Notes under the pieces: model-generated
The model's database searches: none
The model's input: the letters and a program-made list of their open reading frames with translations, nothing else
What the model was told of the DNA's origin: nothing
Program-made: the position numbers and the translations under genes
Shown here: positions 17,810-26,452 of the stretch, one piece after another
Numbering within the stretch: position 1 is the stretch's first letter
How the letters are laid out: every line of letters begins with the position of its first letter
NCBI GenBank assembly: GCA_021324935.1
Contig: JAJPIE010000090.1
Coordinates: 62,001-126,000, forward strand
Direction of reading: 5' to 3'
Length of the DNA: 64,000 bases
From: Acidobacteriota bacterium
GTDB taxonomy: Bacteria; Acidobacteriota; Terriglobia; Acidiferrales; UBA7541

Positions 17810-19158
17810 GAAACATCCGCGGTCACTCGTTTCCAGCCGTACTTCTTCAGCTTATTGTGCAGCGTCACGCGGTCGATATCGAGCACTTCGGCGGCCAGCG
17901 TCTGGTTGCCTTTGCATTCTTCCAGCACATCCAGGATGTGTGCTTTTTCGATCTCTTCCAGGGTCCGGGCGGGATGTTCGGTAACGGGCATGCGCAGCGC
18001 GAAGTCCGCTTCCCGCAACTCCGGCTCCTGCCCCACCACCATGGCGCGCTCCACGGCGTTTTCCAGTTCACGCACGTTGCCGGGCCACTGGTACCGCTCC
18101 AGCAGGTTGATGGCTGCAGGCGAAACGCGCGTGATCTTCTTGTTCATCGAAGCGGCAAACTTCTTCACGAAGTGATCCGCCAGGATCGGAATTTCCCCTT
18201 TGCGTTCCCGCAGCGGCGGCAGGTGGATCGGAAACACATTCAAGCGGTAGAAAAGGTCGGGGCGGAATCTGCCCTCCTCGACCAGTTGATGCAGGTCCTT
18301 GTTCGTCGCCGCGATGCAGCGGAAATCCACCTTGATGGGATGCGAGCTGCCCACCCGCGTAATTTCGTGCTCCTGCAAGACGCGCAGCAGGTCGCTCTGC
18401 GTTTTCAGGCTGATGTCGCCGATCTCGTCAAGGAACACCGTTCCGCCGTCGGCCACTTCAAAGCTGCCTTTTTTCCGGTACTGCGCTCCGGTGAACGCGC
18501 CTTTCTCGTGCCCGAAAAGCTCGCTCTCCAGCAGCGTTTCCGCCAGCGCCCCGCAGTGGATCACCACCAGGGGGTTATAGTGCCGCGGGCTGGCCGCGTG
18601 GATCGCCCGCGCGCAGAGTTCCTTGCCCGTGCCGCTTTCGCCGGTGATCAGCACGGTCGCGTCGGTCGGCCCAACTGTTTGAATCGCCTCGAAGACGCGC
18701 GCCATCGCCGCGCTTTGTCCGACGATCTCCTGCGGTCGAACCACGGAGGCCACCGTCTGCCGCAGGCGTTCGTTTTCCTGTTCCGCGCGCTTGTGCGCCA
18801 GTGCGTTGTGTACCGTGTGCGCCATGTCGTCGGGGTCAAACGGCTTTGAAACATAGTCGTACGCCCCGTTTTTCAGCGCGGCCACCGCCGTTTCCACTGA
18901 GGCGTAACCCGTCATGATGATCACGATCATTTCCGAATCGATTTCGTGCATGCGCCGCTGAAGTTCCACGCCGTCTACGCCCGGCATCTTGATGTCCACC
19001 AGCGCCAGGTCGAAGCGCCCTTCCCCCATTCTCGTCAACGCCTCCTGCGCGCTGTCCGCCGTCGTGACGTCGTATCCCTCTTCGCGGAACCATTTGTCGA
19101 GCGAGTCCCGCACGATCAATTCGTCATCGACAACCAGCAATTTCGCTTTTGTGGCCAT
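17806..19158 (-). CDS. NtrC-family sigma54-dependent response regulator
   Basis: A 450-residue enhancer-binding activator. The receiver domain (1-120) has the acidic pair in VVDDE, the phospho-acceptor Asp in LALVDIKMPG and the Lys in YVSKPFD. The AAA+ domain (about 140-375) has Walker A GESGTGKE, an intact GAFTGA loop that contacts sigma54, and Walker B GGTVFLDEIG. A Fis-type helix-turn-helix closes the protein (LAAEVLDIDRVTLHNKLKKYG). It pairs with the kinase gene 12 bp upstream and would activate sigma54 promoters when phosphorylated. The HybA/HybB genes of the same cluster are the natural candidate targets, though I found no clear -24/-12 sequence upstream of them. Confidence 0.95.
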   Translation of the reverse strand: MATKAKLLVVDDELIVRDSLDKWFREEGYDVTTADSAQEALTRMGEGRFDLALVDIKMPGVDGVELQRRMHEIDSEMIVIIMTGYASVETAVAALKNGAYDYVSKPFDPDDMAHTVHNALAHKRAEQENERLRQTVASVVRPQEIVGQSAAMARVFEAIQTVGPTDATVLITGESGTGKELCARAIHAASPRHYNPLVVIHCGALAETLLESELFGHEKGAFTGAQYRKKGSFEVADGGTVFLDEIGDISLKTQSDLLRVLQEHEITRVGSSHPIKVDFRCIAATNKDLHQLVEEGRFRPDLFYRLNVFPIHLPPLRERKGEIPILADHFVKKFAASMNKKITRVSPAAINLLERYQWPGNVRELENAVERAMVVGQEPELREADFALRMPVTEHPARTLEEIEKAHILDVLEECKGNQTLAAEVLDIDRVTLHNKLKKYGWKRVTADVS

Positions 19159-19170
19159 GGCATTCGCTCC

Positions 19171-20826
19171 TCATCGGGCAACTGCGGCGGGCGCCGCGGC
19201 TGGAGCGGCCTTCGCCTGCATCGGCAAGGTAATCGTGAACCGGGTGCCCTTCCCGAGTTCGGATTTCACTTCGATCCGCCCCTGATGGCGTTCCACAATC
19301 TGCCGGCTGATGGCGAGGCCCAGGCCAAGGCCCCGGCCCCGCTCTTTGGTGGTGAAAAACGGCTCGAACATGTTCCTCAGAATCTCCGGCGGCATGCCCA
19401 CGCCGTCGTCCCGCACCTCCACTTCTACGTCCGATCCCGAAGCGGCTTTCCGCGTGCACAGCGTAAGCGTTCCGCCGCTCGACATAGCGTCGATCGCGTT
19501 CATCACCAGCGCCAGCAGCACCTGCTCGATCTGGCCCGGATCGCAACGCACCGGCGCCAGGTCTTTCGCCAGGTTCAACGCCAGATCGATGTTCTTCAGA
19601 TCCAATTGGTGCTTCACCAGCCGCACGCAGCGGTCAATCACCGAATTCAGGTTCGCAGGCTCGTAATTCATCGAAGACGGCCGCCCGAAGGTCATCAAAT
19701 TGCGCACGATTTCTCCGCAGCGCCGGCTCTCCGATTCGATCAAGTCCAGCATTTCGATGTTTTCGCGGTTCGCCTCCGGATCCTTTCCATGCCGCTTTTT
19801 CAAAAGTTTCGCGTACGTGAGGATCCCTGCCAGCGGATTGTTGATCTCGTGCGCCACCACCGCCGCTAGCTTCCCGATCGATGCCATGCGCTCCACCCGG
19901 GACATCTCTTCCTGCGCTCCGCTCAACTCTCGCGTCTTTTCCTCCACGCGGTCCTTCAGGCTCTCCGTCCACGCGTTGATCTCCGCGCGCGCGTCGTGCA
20001 ACTGGCGGCTCATGGTGTTGAACGACGTTGCCAATTCTGTAAGTTCCCCTTGTTTCGGACCCAGCCGGATCTGGTAGCCGAGGTCCCCCGCGCCGATGCG
20101 TTCCGTGCCATTGATCAGGTCCGTCAGCGGTCCGTGAAGCGTATGTCGCACAAAGGCAGCACTCATAACCGCCACGCCAAGAATGGCCAGCAGCGTGTAG
20201 AGCCACACCTGCCGGCGGCTTTCCGCCAAATTTAGGTCGGTAGTGGCGAGCGAGACGTTCATATCCAGAAAGCCCAGCGTTCCGATCTCCGGGGGGTGTG
20301 CGTGGCATTCCGCCGAAGAGCACTGCCGCGCATTCGCGATGGGATTCACCACCGCCAGCGCTCGCTCCCCGCTTGCCGTCCGGTACGTGCGAATTGCCTG
20401 TCGCGCCGGCCCGTTGACTCCTGCTTTCGCCTGCGCGTACAGCCCGTTATCAGCCAGGTGCCCGATTTCCGTGGGCTCGGAGGAATAACTGATCCGCCCT
20501 TCTTCATTGATGATGCGGATGCGCAAGACGCCGGGCTCGTTCGCCAGGTCCGTGATGATGTGGTAGAGGCCGTCGCGTTGATTGCGCAACATGTAATACG
20601 ACGTGTTGCGCACGATGACGCTGCTCATCCGTGCCGCCTCGTTTTCCGCGGCCCGCTCCAGATGCCGGCGGTGGAGTTGGATGTTCAGATAGCCCAGTAG
20701 CCCGAACACCAGGGTCATGGACAACCCGAGGAGCACCAGGATTTTTGCGCTGAGTGTCCCCCAGATCTTTTTCCAACTACCACCCCACAGCTGGCGGAGT
20801 TCCGAATTGGCGTCAGGTCGCGACAT
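19171..20826 (-). CDS. Membrane sensor histidine kinase with periplasmic CX4CH motif
   Basis: A 551-residue kinase. TM1 (about 28-48) and TM2 (about 207-228) flank a periplasmic sensor domain of ~160 residues, followed by a HAMP linker, a coiled coil, the H box VVAHEINNPLAGI and an HATPase domain (NAIDAM, DDGVGM, GLGLGLA). Just before TM2 the sensor has C169-x4-C174-H175-A-H-P, reminiscent of a c-type haem or metal site though not canonical CxxCH. The gene overlaps the end of hybB by 14 bp and precedes its response regulator by 12 bp. It presumably senses a redox-linked signal related to the HybA/HybB complex; that is inference from context. Confidence 0.92.
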   Translation of the reverse strand: MSRPDANSELRQLWGGSWKKIWGTLSAKILVLLGLSMTLVFGLLGYLNIQLHRRHLERAAENEAARMSSVIVRNTSYYMLRNQRDGLYHIITDLANEPGVLRIRIINEEGRISYSSEPTEIGHLADNGLYAQAKAGVNGPARQAIRTYRTASGERALAVVNPIANARQCSSAECHAHPPEIGTLGFLDMNVSLATTDLNLAESRRQVWLYTLLAILGVAVMSAAFVRHTLHGPLTDLINGTERIGAGDLGYQIRLGPKQGELTELATSFNTMSRQLHDARAEINAWTESLKDRVEEKTRELSGAQEEMSRVERMASIGKLAAVVAHEINNPLAGILTYAKLLKKRHGKDPEANRENIEMLDLIESESRRCGEIVRNLMTFGRPSSMNYEPANLNSVIDRCVRLVKHQLDLKNIDLALNLAKDLAPVRCDPGQIEQVLLALVMNAIDAMSSGGTLTLCTRKAASGSDVEVEVRDDGVGMPPEILRNMFEPFFTTKERGRGLGLGLAISRQIVERHQGRIEVKSELGKGTRFTITLPMQAKAAPAAAPAAVAR

Positions 20827-22000
20827 GAGACGGCTTTGGCAACTCTGCTCTGATCTTCTGTGGCGCCCGGACCGGCTGGGACGTCGCAGGCCCTTGTTCG
20901 AAGATGGGCAGATACTTCACCGCCATCGCAAACAGGAAGAAACCAAAGGCGATGATGCTGACGGTGATCATCAGCTCCGTCCATTTCGGCAAGTAGTGGT
21001 GCCCGGACCAGGTATCCAGACCGGTAATCGCCACGTTTAGTCGATTGGTGACCAGACCCAGAATCGCGCTCAGCGAAGCAAGGTATAGCCCATTGGGCGA
21101 GAGCCGCACCTTCTTGAAACTTAACATCGTGATGGGAATCACGAACGCCAATAGAATTTCCAGCCACAGGAAATAGGCCTCATAGCTGGGTTGAATGATC
21201 TTCGCAAGCATGTCGCGATGGTAGTAGTCCAAGAAACGCAGCAAGCCGTTGACCCACAGGGCTACCAGCAGGGCCCCGCCGAGTTCCACAAGCACGGAAA
21301 GCTCGAGGTGCCGCCCAAACGCCTTCGCGCTCTGCGTGGACTCAAATATGGTCATCGCCAGGCCCGCGGCGATGGCCGTCCCGAAGAAAAAGAACGGCAG
21401 CGCCGGCGTATACCAGAACGGATGCAGTTTCCCGTGCATAATCAAATACAGCGAGCCGAGTGAGCTCTGATGCAACGTGGAAAGCAAAACACCCGCGACG
21501 ATCAGCACTGGCATCATGCCCTTCACAATCTTCAGCGCCCAGTTCAGATGCAAGCGCTCCAGAACGTTCGGGCTGAACTCGAACAACAATACGGTCGTAT
21601 ACAGCATCACGCACCAGCCGACTTCAAACATCGCCGAATGCGGGTTCATGTACACGGTCAGGTGCCAGATGTACCAGGGACGCCCCAGGTCGACCAAAAG
21701 GCCGACGATGAATAAGGCATAGCCCAGCAACGCGGTCAGCACCGTGGGCCGCACAATACTGTGCAATCGCTCGATCTTGAAAAGGTAGACCGCCGCGCAG
21801 ATGCAGAATCCACCGGCGGCCAGCATAATTCCGCAGAGGCAATCAAACCCAATCCAAAGGCCCCAGGGGGACTGGTCGCTCAAGTTGGAGACGGCGCCCA
21901 AGCCTTTGAAATAACGCACGCAGGCCGAATACACGCCGAGCAGCATGATGACCACGAACAACGCCCGCCAAAATGTCACCTTGATGTTCATGATTTTCAT
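20813..22000 (-). CDS. hybB: HybB/NrfD-type membrane quinone-interacting subunit
   Basis: Polytopic inner-membrane protein (395 residues, about ten helices) of the NrfD/PsrC/HybB superfamily, which exchanges electrons between a partner Fe-S protein and the quinone pool. The N-terminal SPWGLWIGFDCLCGIMLAAGGF segment and the LGRPWYIWHL stretch are characteristic of the HybB branch. ATG overlaps the stop of the HybA-type gene (ATGA-type coupling), so the two are made together. No hydrogenase or other catalytic subunit gene is in the window, so the electron donor or acceptor is unknown. The symbol indicates closest family, not proven hydrogenase function. Confidence 0.88.
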   Translation of the reverse strand: MKIMNIKVTFWRALFVVIMLLGVYSACVRYFKGLGAVSNLSDQSPWGLWIGFDCLCGIMLAAGGFCICAAVYLFKIERLHSIVRPTVLTALLGYALFIVGLLVDLGRPWYIWHLTVYMNPHSAMFEVGWCVMLYTTVLLFEFSPNVLERLHLNWALKIVKGMMPVLIVAGVLLSTLHQSSLGSLYLIMHGKLHPFWYTPALPFFFFGTAIAAGLAMTIFESTQSAKAFGRHLELSVLVELGGALLVALWVNGLLRFLDYYHRDMLAKIIQPSYEAYFLWLEILLAFVIPITMLSFKKVRLSPNGLYLASLSAILGLVTNRLNVAITGLDTWSGHHYLPKWTELMITVSIIAFGFFLFAMAVKYLPIFEQGPATSQPVRAPQKIRAELPKPSHVAT

Positions 22001-22764
22001 GCCACACCTCCGTGCTTTTCAATCGCTTCGGCCTCGGCGACTTCGTTCTTTCGGTTAGCGAGCCAGTAGATTCCACCCAGAATCACGGCCCACAGCGGCA
22101 CGAAGTCCGGTATCCGGTTCATGACCACGCCGGTGTATTCGGGCAGCGGCTTGTCGCCGACCTTGTCGATCGACGGGTAACCAAACCGTTCGAAAGGAAC
22201 CGCGGAGAGAAAAAGCACCGAAGTTCCTCCGACTTCTTCCTTGCCGTAGATGTGCGGCACGTAATTGCCGGGGTTCTGATTGATGCGGTCCTGTGCTTCC
22301 ATGAGCAACGCGTCGCGTTCGCCGAACTTCGTTGCGCCCGTGGGGCAGATTGCTGCGCAGGCGGTTTGTTCGCCACGCTTTACCAAATCCGGGCACATGA
22401 TGCATTTCCGCACCCGCGGATTCAGCGAGCCCCATTCGTACTTGGGCACCGCGAACGCGCAAGCCACCATGCAGTAGCGGCAGCCGATGCACTTCCAGAC
22501 GTCGTAAACCACGGGACCCAATGCCGTCTTGTGGAATGCACCAACCGGGCAAGCCGATGCGCACGCCGGTTCGTCGCAGTGCATGCACAATTTCCGCATA
22601 AAATGGTCGTTCTCGGTCAGAATGGCCGTGAACTTGTGCTCTGAGGTTTTGGCTTCGGCGGCAATGGAGTCGTCGTACGGGAGGCCGTTGTGCTCGGCAC
22701 ACGCCTTTTCGCACATCTTGCAGCCGATACAGAGCGTTGCATCATATAAAATTGCTTTACTCAT
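21997..22764 (-). CDS. hybA: HybA-type 4Fe-4S ferredoxin subunit
   Basis: A 255-residue Fe-S electron-transfer protein with four clusters' worth of cysteines: CIGCKMCEKAC, CMHCDEPACASACP, CIGCRYCMVACAF and CIMCPDLVKRGEQTACAAICP. This is the arrangement of HybA, DmsB and HmcB. A C-terminal hydrophobic helix (VPLWAVILGGIYWLANR) anchors it to the membrane. No Tat signal is visible at its N-terminus (MSKAILYDATLC), unlike E. coli HybA, so the clusters may face the cytoplasm or the protein may be exported by piggyback. It is the first gene of a run HybA-HybB-kinase-regulator-protease with all junctions overlapping or under 15 bp. Confidence 0.88.
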   Translation of the reverse strand: MSKAILYDATLCIGCKMCEKACAEHNGLPYDDSIAAEAKTSEHKFTAILTENDHFMRKLCMHCDEPACASACPVGAFHKTALGPVVYDVWKCIGCRYCMVACAFAVPKYEWGSLNPRVRKCIMCPDLVKRGEQTACAAICPTGATKFGERDALLMEAQDRINQNPGNYVPHIYGKEEVGGTSVLFLSAVPFERFGYPSIDKVGDKPLPEYTGVVMNRIPDFVPLWAVILGGIYWLANRKNEVAEAEAIEKHGGVA

Positions 22765-23165
22765 AGACGCTCCCTATCGCGGTTGGTGGCCCCTCAACGG
22801 TAGGTCCGCAACGGTTGGCAGATTCAAGTCGGAGCGTTCAATTCGGGGAGGCTTGGATCGAGTCTTGCCGTTCGATTCCTTGCCGCGAGAGGGTTCAAAG
22901 GCCTTTGAGTTACCCGGACATCCCGGGCCAGACGTTCTTTACCGATGTCCTGGAACTGTAAAAATGTTCAGCGAGGGTGACTCCATTGGCCGTTAGCCCT
23001 TCTTCGCACTCGCTGGCCCACGCGCAGTATGTTGAAAAACACTGCATTTTCAAGTGAACTCAATCACCGTTCTGCGTGACTCCTGTCACCTGAAACCGCT
23101 GAATTTTCGGCCAGTAAAACATCTCTTCAGTGCTTCTTGAGCACATGAAATCGGCATTATAAAAC
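22765..23165. promoter_or_regulatory. Long upstream region of the HybA-HybB-kinase operon
   Basis: About 400 bp with no convincing gene, between the operon and the terminator of the GcvH-like gene. It contains an inverted repeat TTGAAAA / TTTTCAA (23032-23038 / 23047-23053) and a second GTGAC / GTCAC (23076-23080 / 23085-23089). These are 270-325 bp upstream of the hybA start, a distance compatible with enhancer sites for the NtrC-type regulator. I could not find a good sigma54 -24/-12 element, so this remains a suggestion. Confidence 0.3.
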
Positions 23166-23199
23166 GAAAATCCCGGCTCGCTCGAGAGCCGGGATTTTC
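23166..23199 (-). terminator. Rho-independent terminator of the GcvH-like gene
   Basis: A perfect 14-bp stem GAAAATCCCGGCTC (23166-23179) / GAGCCGGGATTTTC (23186-23199) with a 6-nt loop. On the minus strand it runs into TTTTCGTTTT. It lies 35 bp past the stop of the GcvH-like gene, showing that this gene is transcribed separately from hybA. Confidence 0.85.
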
Positions 23200-23233
23200 T
23201 GCTTTCCTTGCATCACCGGAGCTTCTGTGTGCT

Positions 23234-23902
23234 TCAGGTCAGGAAGAATTCGCGCGTGATCTCTTCCCACTTTACGTGTGGGATTTGCGGCGTGATGTCG
23301 TGCACTGCCAGCCCGCCGTCCTGGGCCACCTCCCCGGCCATTGCGGGCAGCCGCATCTGGAGCTGCTGCGCCGCGTCCGCCATCCATTTCCGCGCCAGGC
23401 TTTTGTTTAGCAGATTCCGCAGGCTCACTTTCAGGTCGGGCGACAGGACCGATACGAACCAGCCTTCTCCGTAAGGATCCGTGTTGGCAACGGCTGGGTC
23501 GCTCAACAGCTTCTCATTCACCGCGGTCACTTCGCCTTCCACCGGCGACACAATGTCCACCTGCTTGCCGTTGCGCTGCAGCGTGGCGAACTTCTGCCCC
23601 TGCCTCAGCCACTGCCCGCGTTTCGGAAGCACCACCCCGTCCACCTTTCCGGCCAGCCGCGCGCCGAAATCATCCAGTCCCACGCGCGCCAGGGTCGGGC
23701 TTTCCTGCAATGCCCAGGTGTGCCCCGGGTGATAGCTGCGGTTTTCGGCGAGTTCGAAACCCGCGACATACTTCGGATGCAAACGAGGAGAAACCGGGGC
23801 TGCTTCGGCCTCGGCTTCTTCGAACTCTTTCACTCCGCCCTTTCTCAGATAGTCGATCGTGAGGAATGTGGCGAACATAACGAGCATCAGAATGACTGTC
23901 AT
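23234..23902 (-). CDS. Membrane-anchored GcvH-like (lipoyl-fold) protein
   Basis: A 222-residue protein; ATG 23902 follows a strong GGAGGTGCC. An N-terminal hydrophobic anchor (about 1-17) is followed by an acidic linker, then a domain closely resembling glycine-cleavage H protein (LPKRGQWLRQGQKFATL, SPVEGEVTAVNEKL, NTDPYGEGWFV). The lipoyl-lysine position, normally ESVKAASD, here reads QRNGKQVD: the aligned residue is Gly and a Lys is one place later, so lipoylation is doubtful. No other gcv genes are nearby. A role in glycine cleavage is therefore unlikely. The neighbouring HybA/HybB genes suggest a redox or carrier role, but that is inference. Confidence 0.8.
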   Translation of the reverse strand: MTVILMLVMFATFLTIDYLRKGGVKEFEEAEAEAAPVSPRLHPKYVAGFELAENRSYHPGHTWALQESPTLARVGLDDFGARLAGKVDGVVLPKRGQWLRQGQKFATLQRNGKQVDIVSPVEGEVTAVNEKLLSDPAVANTDPYGEGWFVSVLSPDLKVSLRNLLNKSLARKWMADAAQQLQMRLPAMAGEVAQDGGLAVHDITPQIPHVKWEEITREFFLT

Positions 23903-24503
23903 AAGGCACCTCCGGTGTATATTTCTTCCTTTCTTTGAATCTCTTGTTTCCTGACCTTCTTTTTGTTTCTGAACTTCGCCCTACTAAAAGGCAATCGCTG
24001 TGCCAAACACGCGGATCGACGCAAGCGCGCGCCATGCACTCTCAACTCTTTGAAAACCAAAGAGAATTTCCTACGGAAACTTTTGCGCGGAATCTTTCAA
24101 GGGCAGTTGCAAAACAAAAACGTTGCATTCCTAATCGCAGAAAAATCCAGCACGCCTCGAATAAACGGCTAAACCACCCAAAATAGAAGGCTTATATCCG
24201 CAGCCCTGCGCGATGAATTCCTCTGCGCGCCTGTTGCAAACTTCATCGCGCGGCGCGTCTTCGCCGCATTCTCTTAAATGATTTTTTGGAAATTCTCAGC
24301 CGCCTCATCCTTGGCCGCGAAAAAAGAAGATCGTCCCTCTTCCCCAAAACCAACGCCGCGATCCGGCGGGTTCCCGCTTCCTTCCACTTTCTTCCTACTT
24401 CCCGCTCCTTGCTTCTTGCTTCCTTCTGCTTGCCTCTACTTTTTTACTTCTTCCGTCTTGCTAACAGCTAGCGGCTAATGGCTTACATCTCATGGCTCCC
24501 TGC
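23903..24503. other. 601-bp non-coding gap with pyrimidine stutters
   Basis: No believable gene. The left third is AT-richer (promoter side of the GcvH-like gene). An inverted repeat GCGCGATGAA / TTCATCGCGC occupies 24208-24217 / 24242-24251. From about 24360 to 24480 the + strand is a long imperfect stutter of CTTCC/CTTGCTT units ending in GCTAACAGCTAGCGGCTAATGGC, the same style as other repeats in this window. Short frames here are low-complexity (Leu/Ser/Phe) and not convincing. Confidence 0.5.
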
Positions 24504-25697
24504 TCACGCCCGATAGCCTCTATCTCCGTGCTTGCAAAACTCTGCGATGGCCCCGACCACGCGGTCCTGCAGGGCATCCGGAAGCTCCGGATAAATCGGC
24601 AGGGACAACACTTCCCTGCTCGCCTTCTCCGCCTCTGGAAAACTCCCCTCCGGAAGCCCCAAATACGCGAACGCCTCCTGCAAGTGCAGGCACAGGGGAT
24701 AATAAATCTCCGAGGGAACGCCTCGCGTTTGCAGGAACGCCTTCAATTCATCCCGGCGCGGCGAACGAATCGTGAATTGATGGTAGACGTGCTCGTACTT
24801 CGCCGGCGGCCGTGATGGCACGCGAATCACATCGGAGAGCCCGGCTTGCTCAAACAACCGGCGGTAGCGCTCCGCCCGTTCCTGCCTGCCTTTCTGCCAG
24901 GCATCCAAGTGCCGCAGCTTCACGCGCAGCACCGCCGCCTGCAATGCGTGTAGCCGGCTGTTCGTCCCGATCATCTCGTGGTAATACCGTTTTCTGCTCC
25001 CGTGCACGCGCAACATCTGCAGCCGCTCGGCAAGTTTCCCGTCGTTGGTGGTAATCAGTCCCGCGTCCCCCGCTGCCCCGAGATTCTTGGAGGGGAAAAA
25101 GCTAAAGCAACCGTATTGACCGAAGGTGCCGATGGATTTCCCGCCGTAGTGGGAGCCGATAGCTTGCGCCGCATCCTCAATCACAATCAGCTCATGCTTC
25201 CGGGCAACCTCCAGGATTGGATCCAGGTCCGAGGGCAAGCCAAACAAGTGTACCGGCAGGATGGCCCGCGTCCGGGGCGTGATGGCCGCCGCGATAAGCT
25301 CCGGATGGATATTGAAGGTGACCGCATCGACGTCCACAAAAACCGGCTTCGCGCCGACGTAGGCAATGGAGCCGGCCGTGGCCACAAAAGTGAATGGCGT
25401 GGTGATTACTTCGTCGCCTTCGCCAATTTCTTCCGCCAGCAGCGCCAGGATCAGTGCATCGGTGCCGGAGCCGCAGCCCACAGCAAATTTCGCACCCAGT
25501 TTTGCGGCAACCTCATCCTCCAGTTGCTTCACCTCCGAGCCCAGAATGAATTGCTGGCTTTCGAAAACCTTGTTCACCGCCTGCATCACTTCATCGCGAA
25601 TCGTGGCAAACTGCGCCCGCAGGTCCAGAAAATCAAACGGCGCATTGGTGGAAGGGTTCGAGGCGGGTTGATTGCCGCGTGCCGCTGGCGTAGACAT
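24504..25697 (-). CDS. DegT/DnrJ/EryC1/StrS aminotransferase
   Basis: PLP-dependent sugar aminotransferase of 397 residues, the type that aminates keto-sugar nucleotides for surface polysaccharide synthesis. Landmarks: FVGCGSGTDAL-like cofactor loop (AVGCGSGTDALILAL), DAAQAIGSHYGGKSIG, and the PLP lysine in CFSFFPSKNLGAAGDAG. The start ATG 25697 is chosen because AGGAG lies eight bases upstream; an ATG at 25718 lacks a ribosome site. No other sugar-nucleotide genes are adjacent. It lies 80 bp downstream of the lipid-transport lipoprotein gene on the same strand and could be read through from it. Confidence 0.92.
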   Translation of the reverse strand: MSTPAARGNQPASNPSTNAPFDFLDLRAQFATIRDEVMQAVNKVFESQQFILGSEVKQLEDEVAAKLGAKFAVGCGSGTDALILALLAEEIGEGDEVITTPFTFVATAGSIAYVGAKPVFVDVDAVTFNIHPELIAAAITPRTRAILPVHLFGLPSDLDPILEVARKHELIVIEDAAQAIGSHYGGKSIGTFGQYGCFSFFPSKNLGAAGDAGLITTNDGKLAERLQMLRVHGSRKRYYHEMIGTNSRLHALQAAVLRVKLRHLDAWQKGRQERAERYRRLFEQAGLSDVIRVPSRPPAKYEHVYHQFTIRSPRRDELKAFLQTRGVPSEIYYPLCLHLQEAFAYLGLPEGSFPEAEKASREVLSLPIYPELPDALQDRVVGAIAEFCKHGDRGYRA

Positions 25698-25777
25698 CTG
25701 TTCTGCTCCTGTTTCCATTCTAGCAGGAGGCAGAGGTTGTTCTGTGGTTAGGGTGCGTTCACCCGCACACCGAAACG

Positions 25778-26452
25778 TTACTTGCGCGTGTATTCGGTCA
25801 GGGCCTGAACGATGCCGTCCTGCGCTTCCTGCACGCTCTGGTGCACGTTCTTGTCCATGGCCATCACCAGGTCGGAGACCGATTTCCCCCCGCTCGGCTC
25901 ATCGTGATTGTAGCTGTGCTTCCAAATCGTCTTGCCTTTTTTCAAGTCCATCAGCTCCACGTCATAGGAAAGTCTCGCCACGATTCCGCTGCCGCTGACT
26001 TCCCGGAACGAATAAAGCTGCCCGGTCAGGTAATAATCCACGTTTGCGTCGCTGCGCAGCGTCGTGACCGCGCGAAACGCTCCCGAAGAACGAAGGCCGC
26101 GCGCCATGGCATCCTGTAGCAACTCCACCGGTGGTTCGGTCCAGCGATCGTTTTCGTACAGACCGACTTCTACGTTTTCGTTGCCATAAACGATGCGGTC
26201 TTCGCGATAGAGATGCGACGTCTGGAACAAGCGCACCAAAATCGTGGCATCGAGAGGTGCCTGAGCGGACGCAATCGCGGTCGTCGGAGGGTGCGTCAAT
26301 TGGAAGTAGTGCACCGGCTTCGAACTGCCGCACCCCGCGACGCTCAGAGCCAGCAGCGCGAGCCCCGCCAGGCTTGGCCGCCGGACACTTTCCAGACGGC
26401 CCGACGGCCTTAGAATTTCCGAAATGCGCGTGGTGTTGTGGCTGGTGCTCAT
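25778..26452 (-). CDS. ABC-transport auxiliary lipoprotein (PqiC/YmbA-like)
   Basis: A 224-residue predicted outer-membrane lipoprotein. After a long basic N-terminus a hydrophobic stretch ends in the lipobox LSVAGC (about residues 36-41). The mature part shows the family pattern YFQL near its start and DYYLTGQLYSF in the middle. Such proteins partner MCE-domain lipid transporters (PqiABC, Mla-like) and are proposed to hold the outer-membrane end of the bridge. It overlaps the MCE gene by four bases, the last gene of the Mla-type set. The mature domain is complete. Confidence 0.82.
   Translation of the reverse strand: MSTSHNTTRISEILRPSGRLESVRRPSLAGLALLALSVAGCGSSKPVHYFQLTHPPTTAIASAQAPLDATILVRLFQTSHLYREDRIVYGNENVEVGLYENDRWTEPPVELLQDAMARGLRSSGAFRAVTTLRSDANVDYYLTGQLYSFREVSGSGIVARLSYDVELMDLKKGKTIWKHSYNHDEPSGGKSVSDLVMAMDKNVHQSVQEAQDGIVQALTEYTRK

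Noticed and set aside
22765..23165. Search for a sigma54 -24/-12 promoter upstream of hybA
   Set aside because: No TGGCAC-N5-TTGC-like match on the minus strand that I would defend; left as a regulatory region only.
23234..23902. Considered as genuine glycine-cleavage GcvH
   Set aside because: It has a membrane anchor, a displaced lipoyl lysine and no gcv neighbours.
24278..24478. Short plus-strand frames in the 601-bp gap
   Set aside because: They translate a pyrimidine stutter into Leu/Ser/Phe runs; not gene-like.
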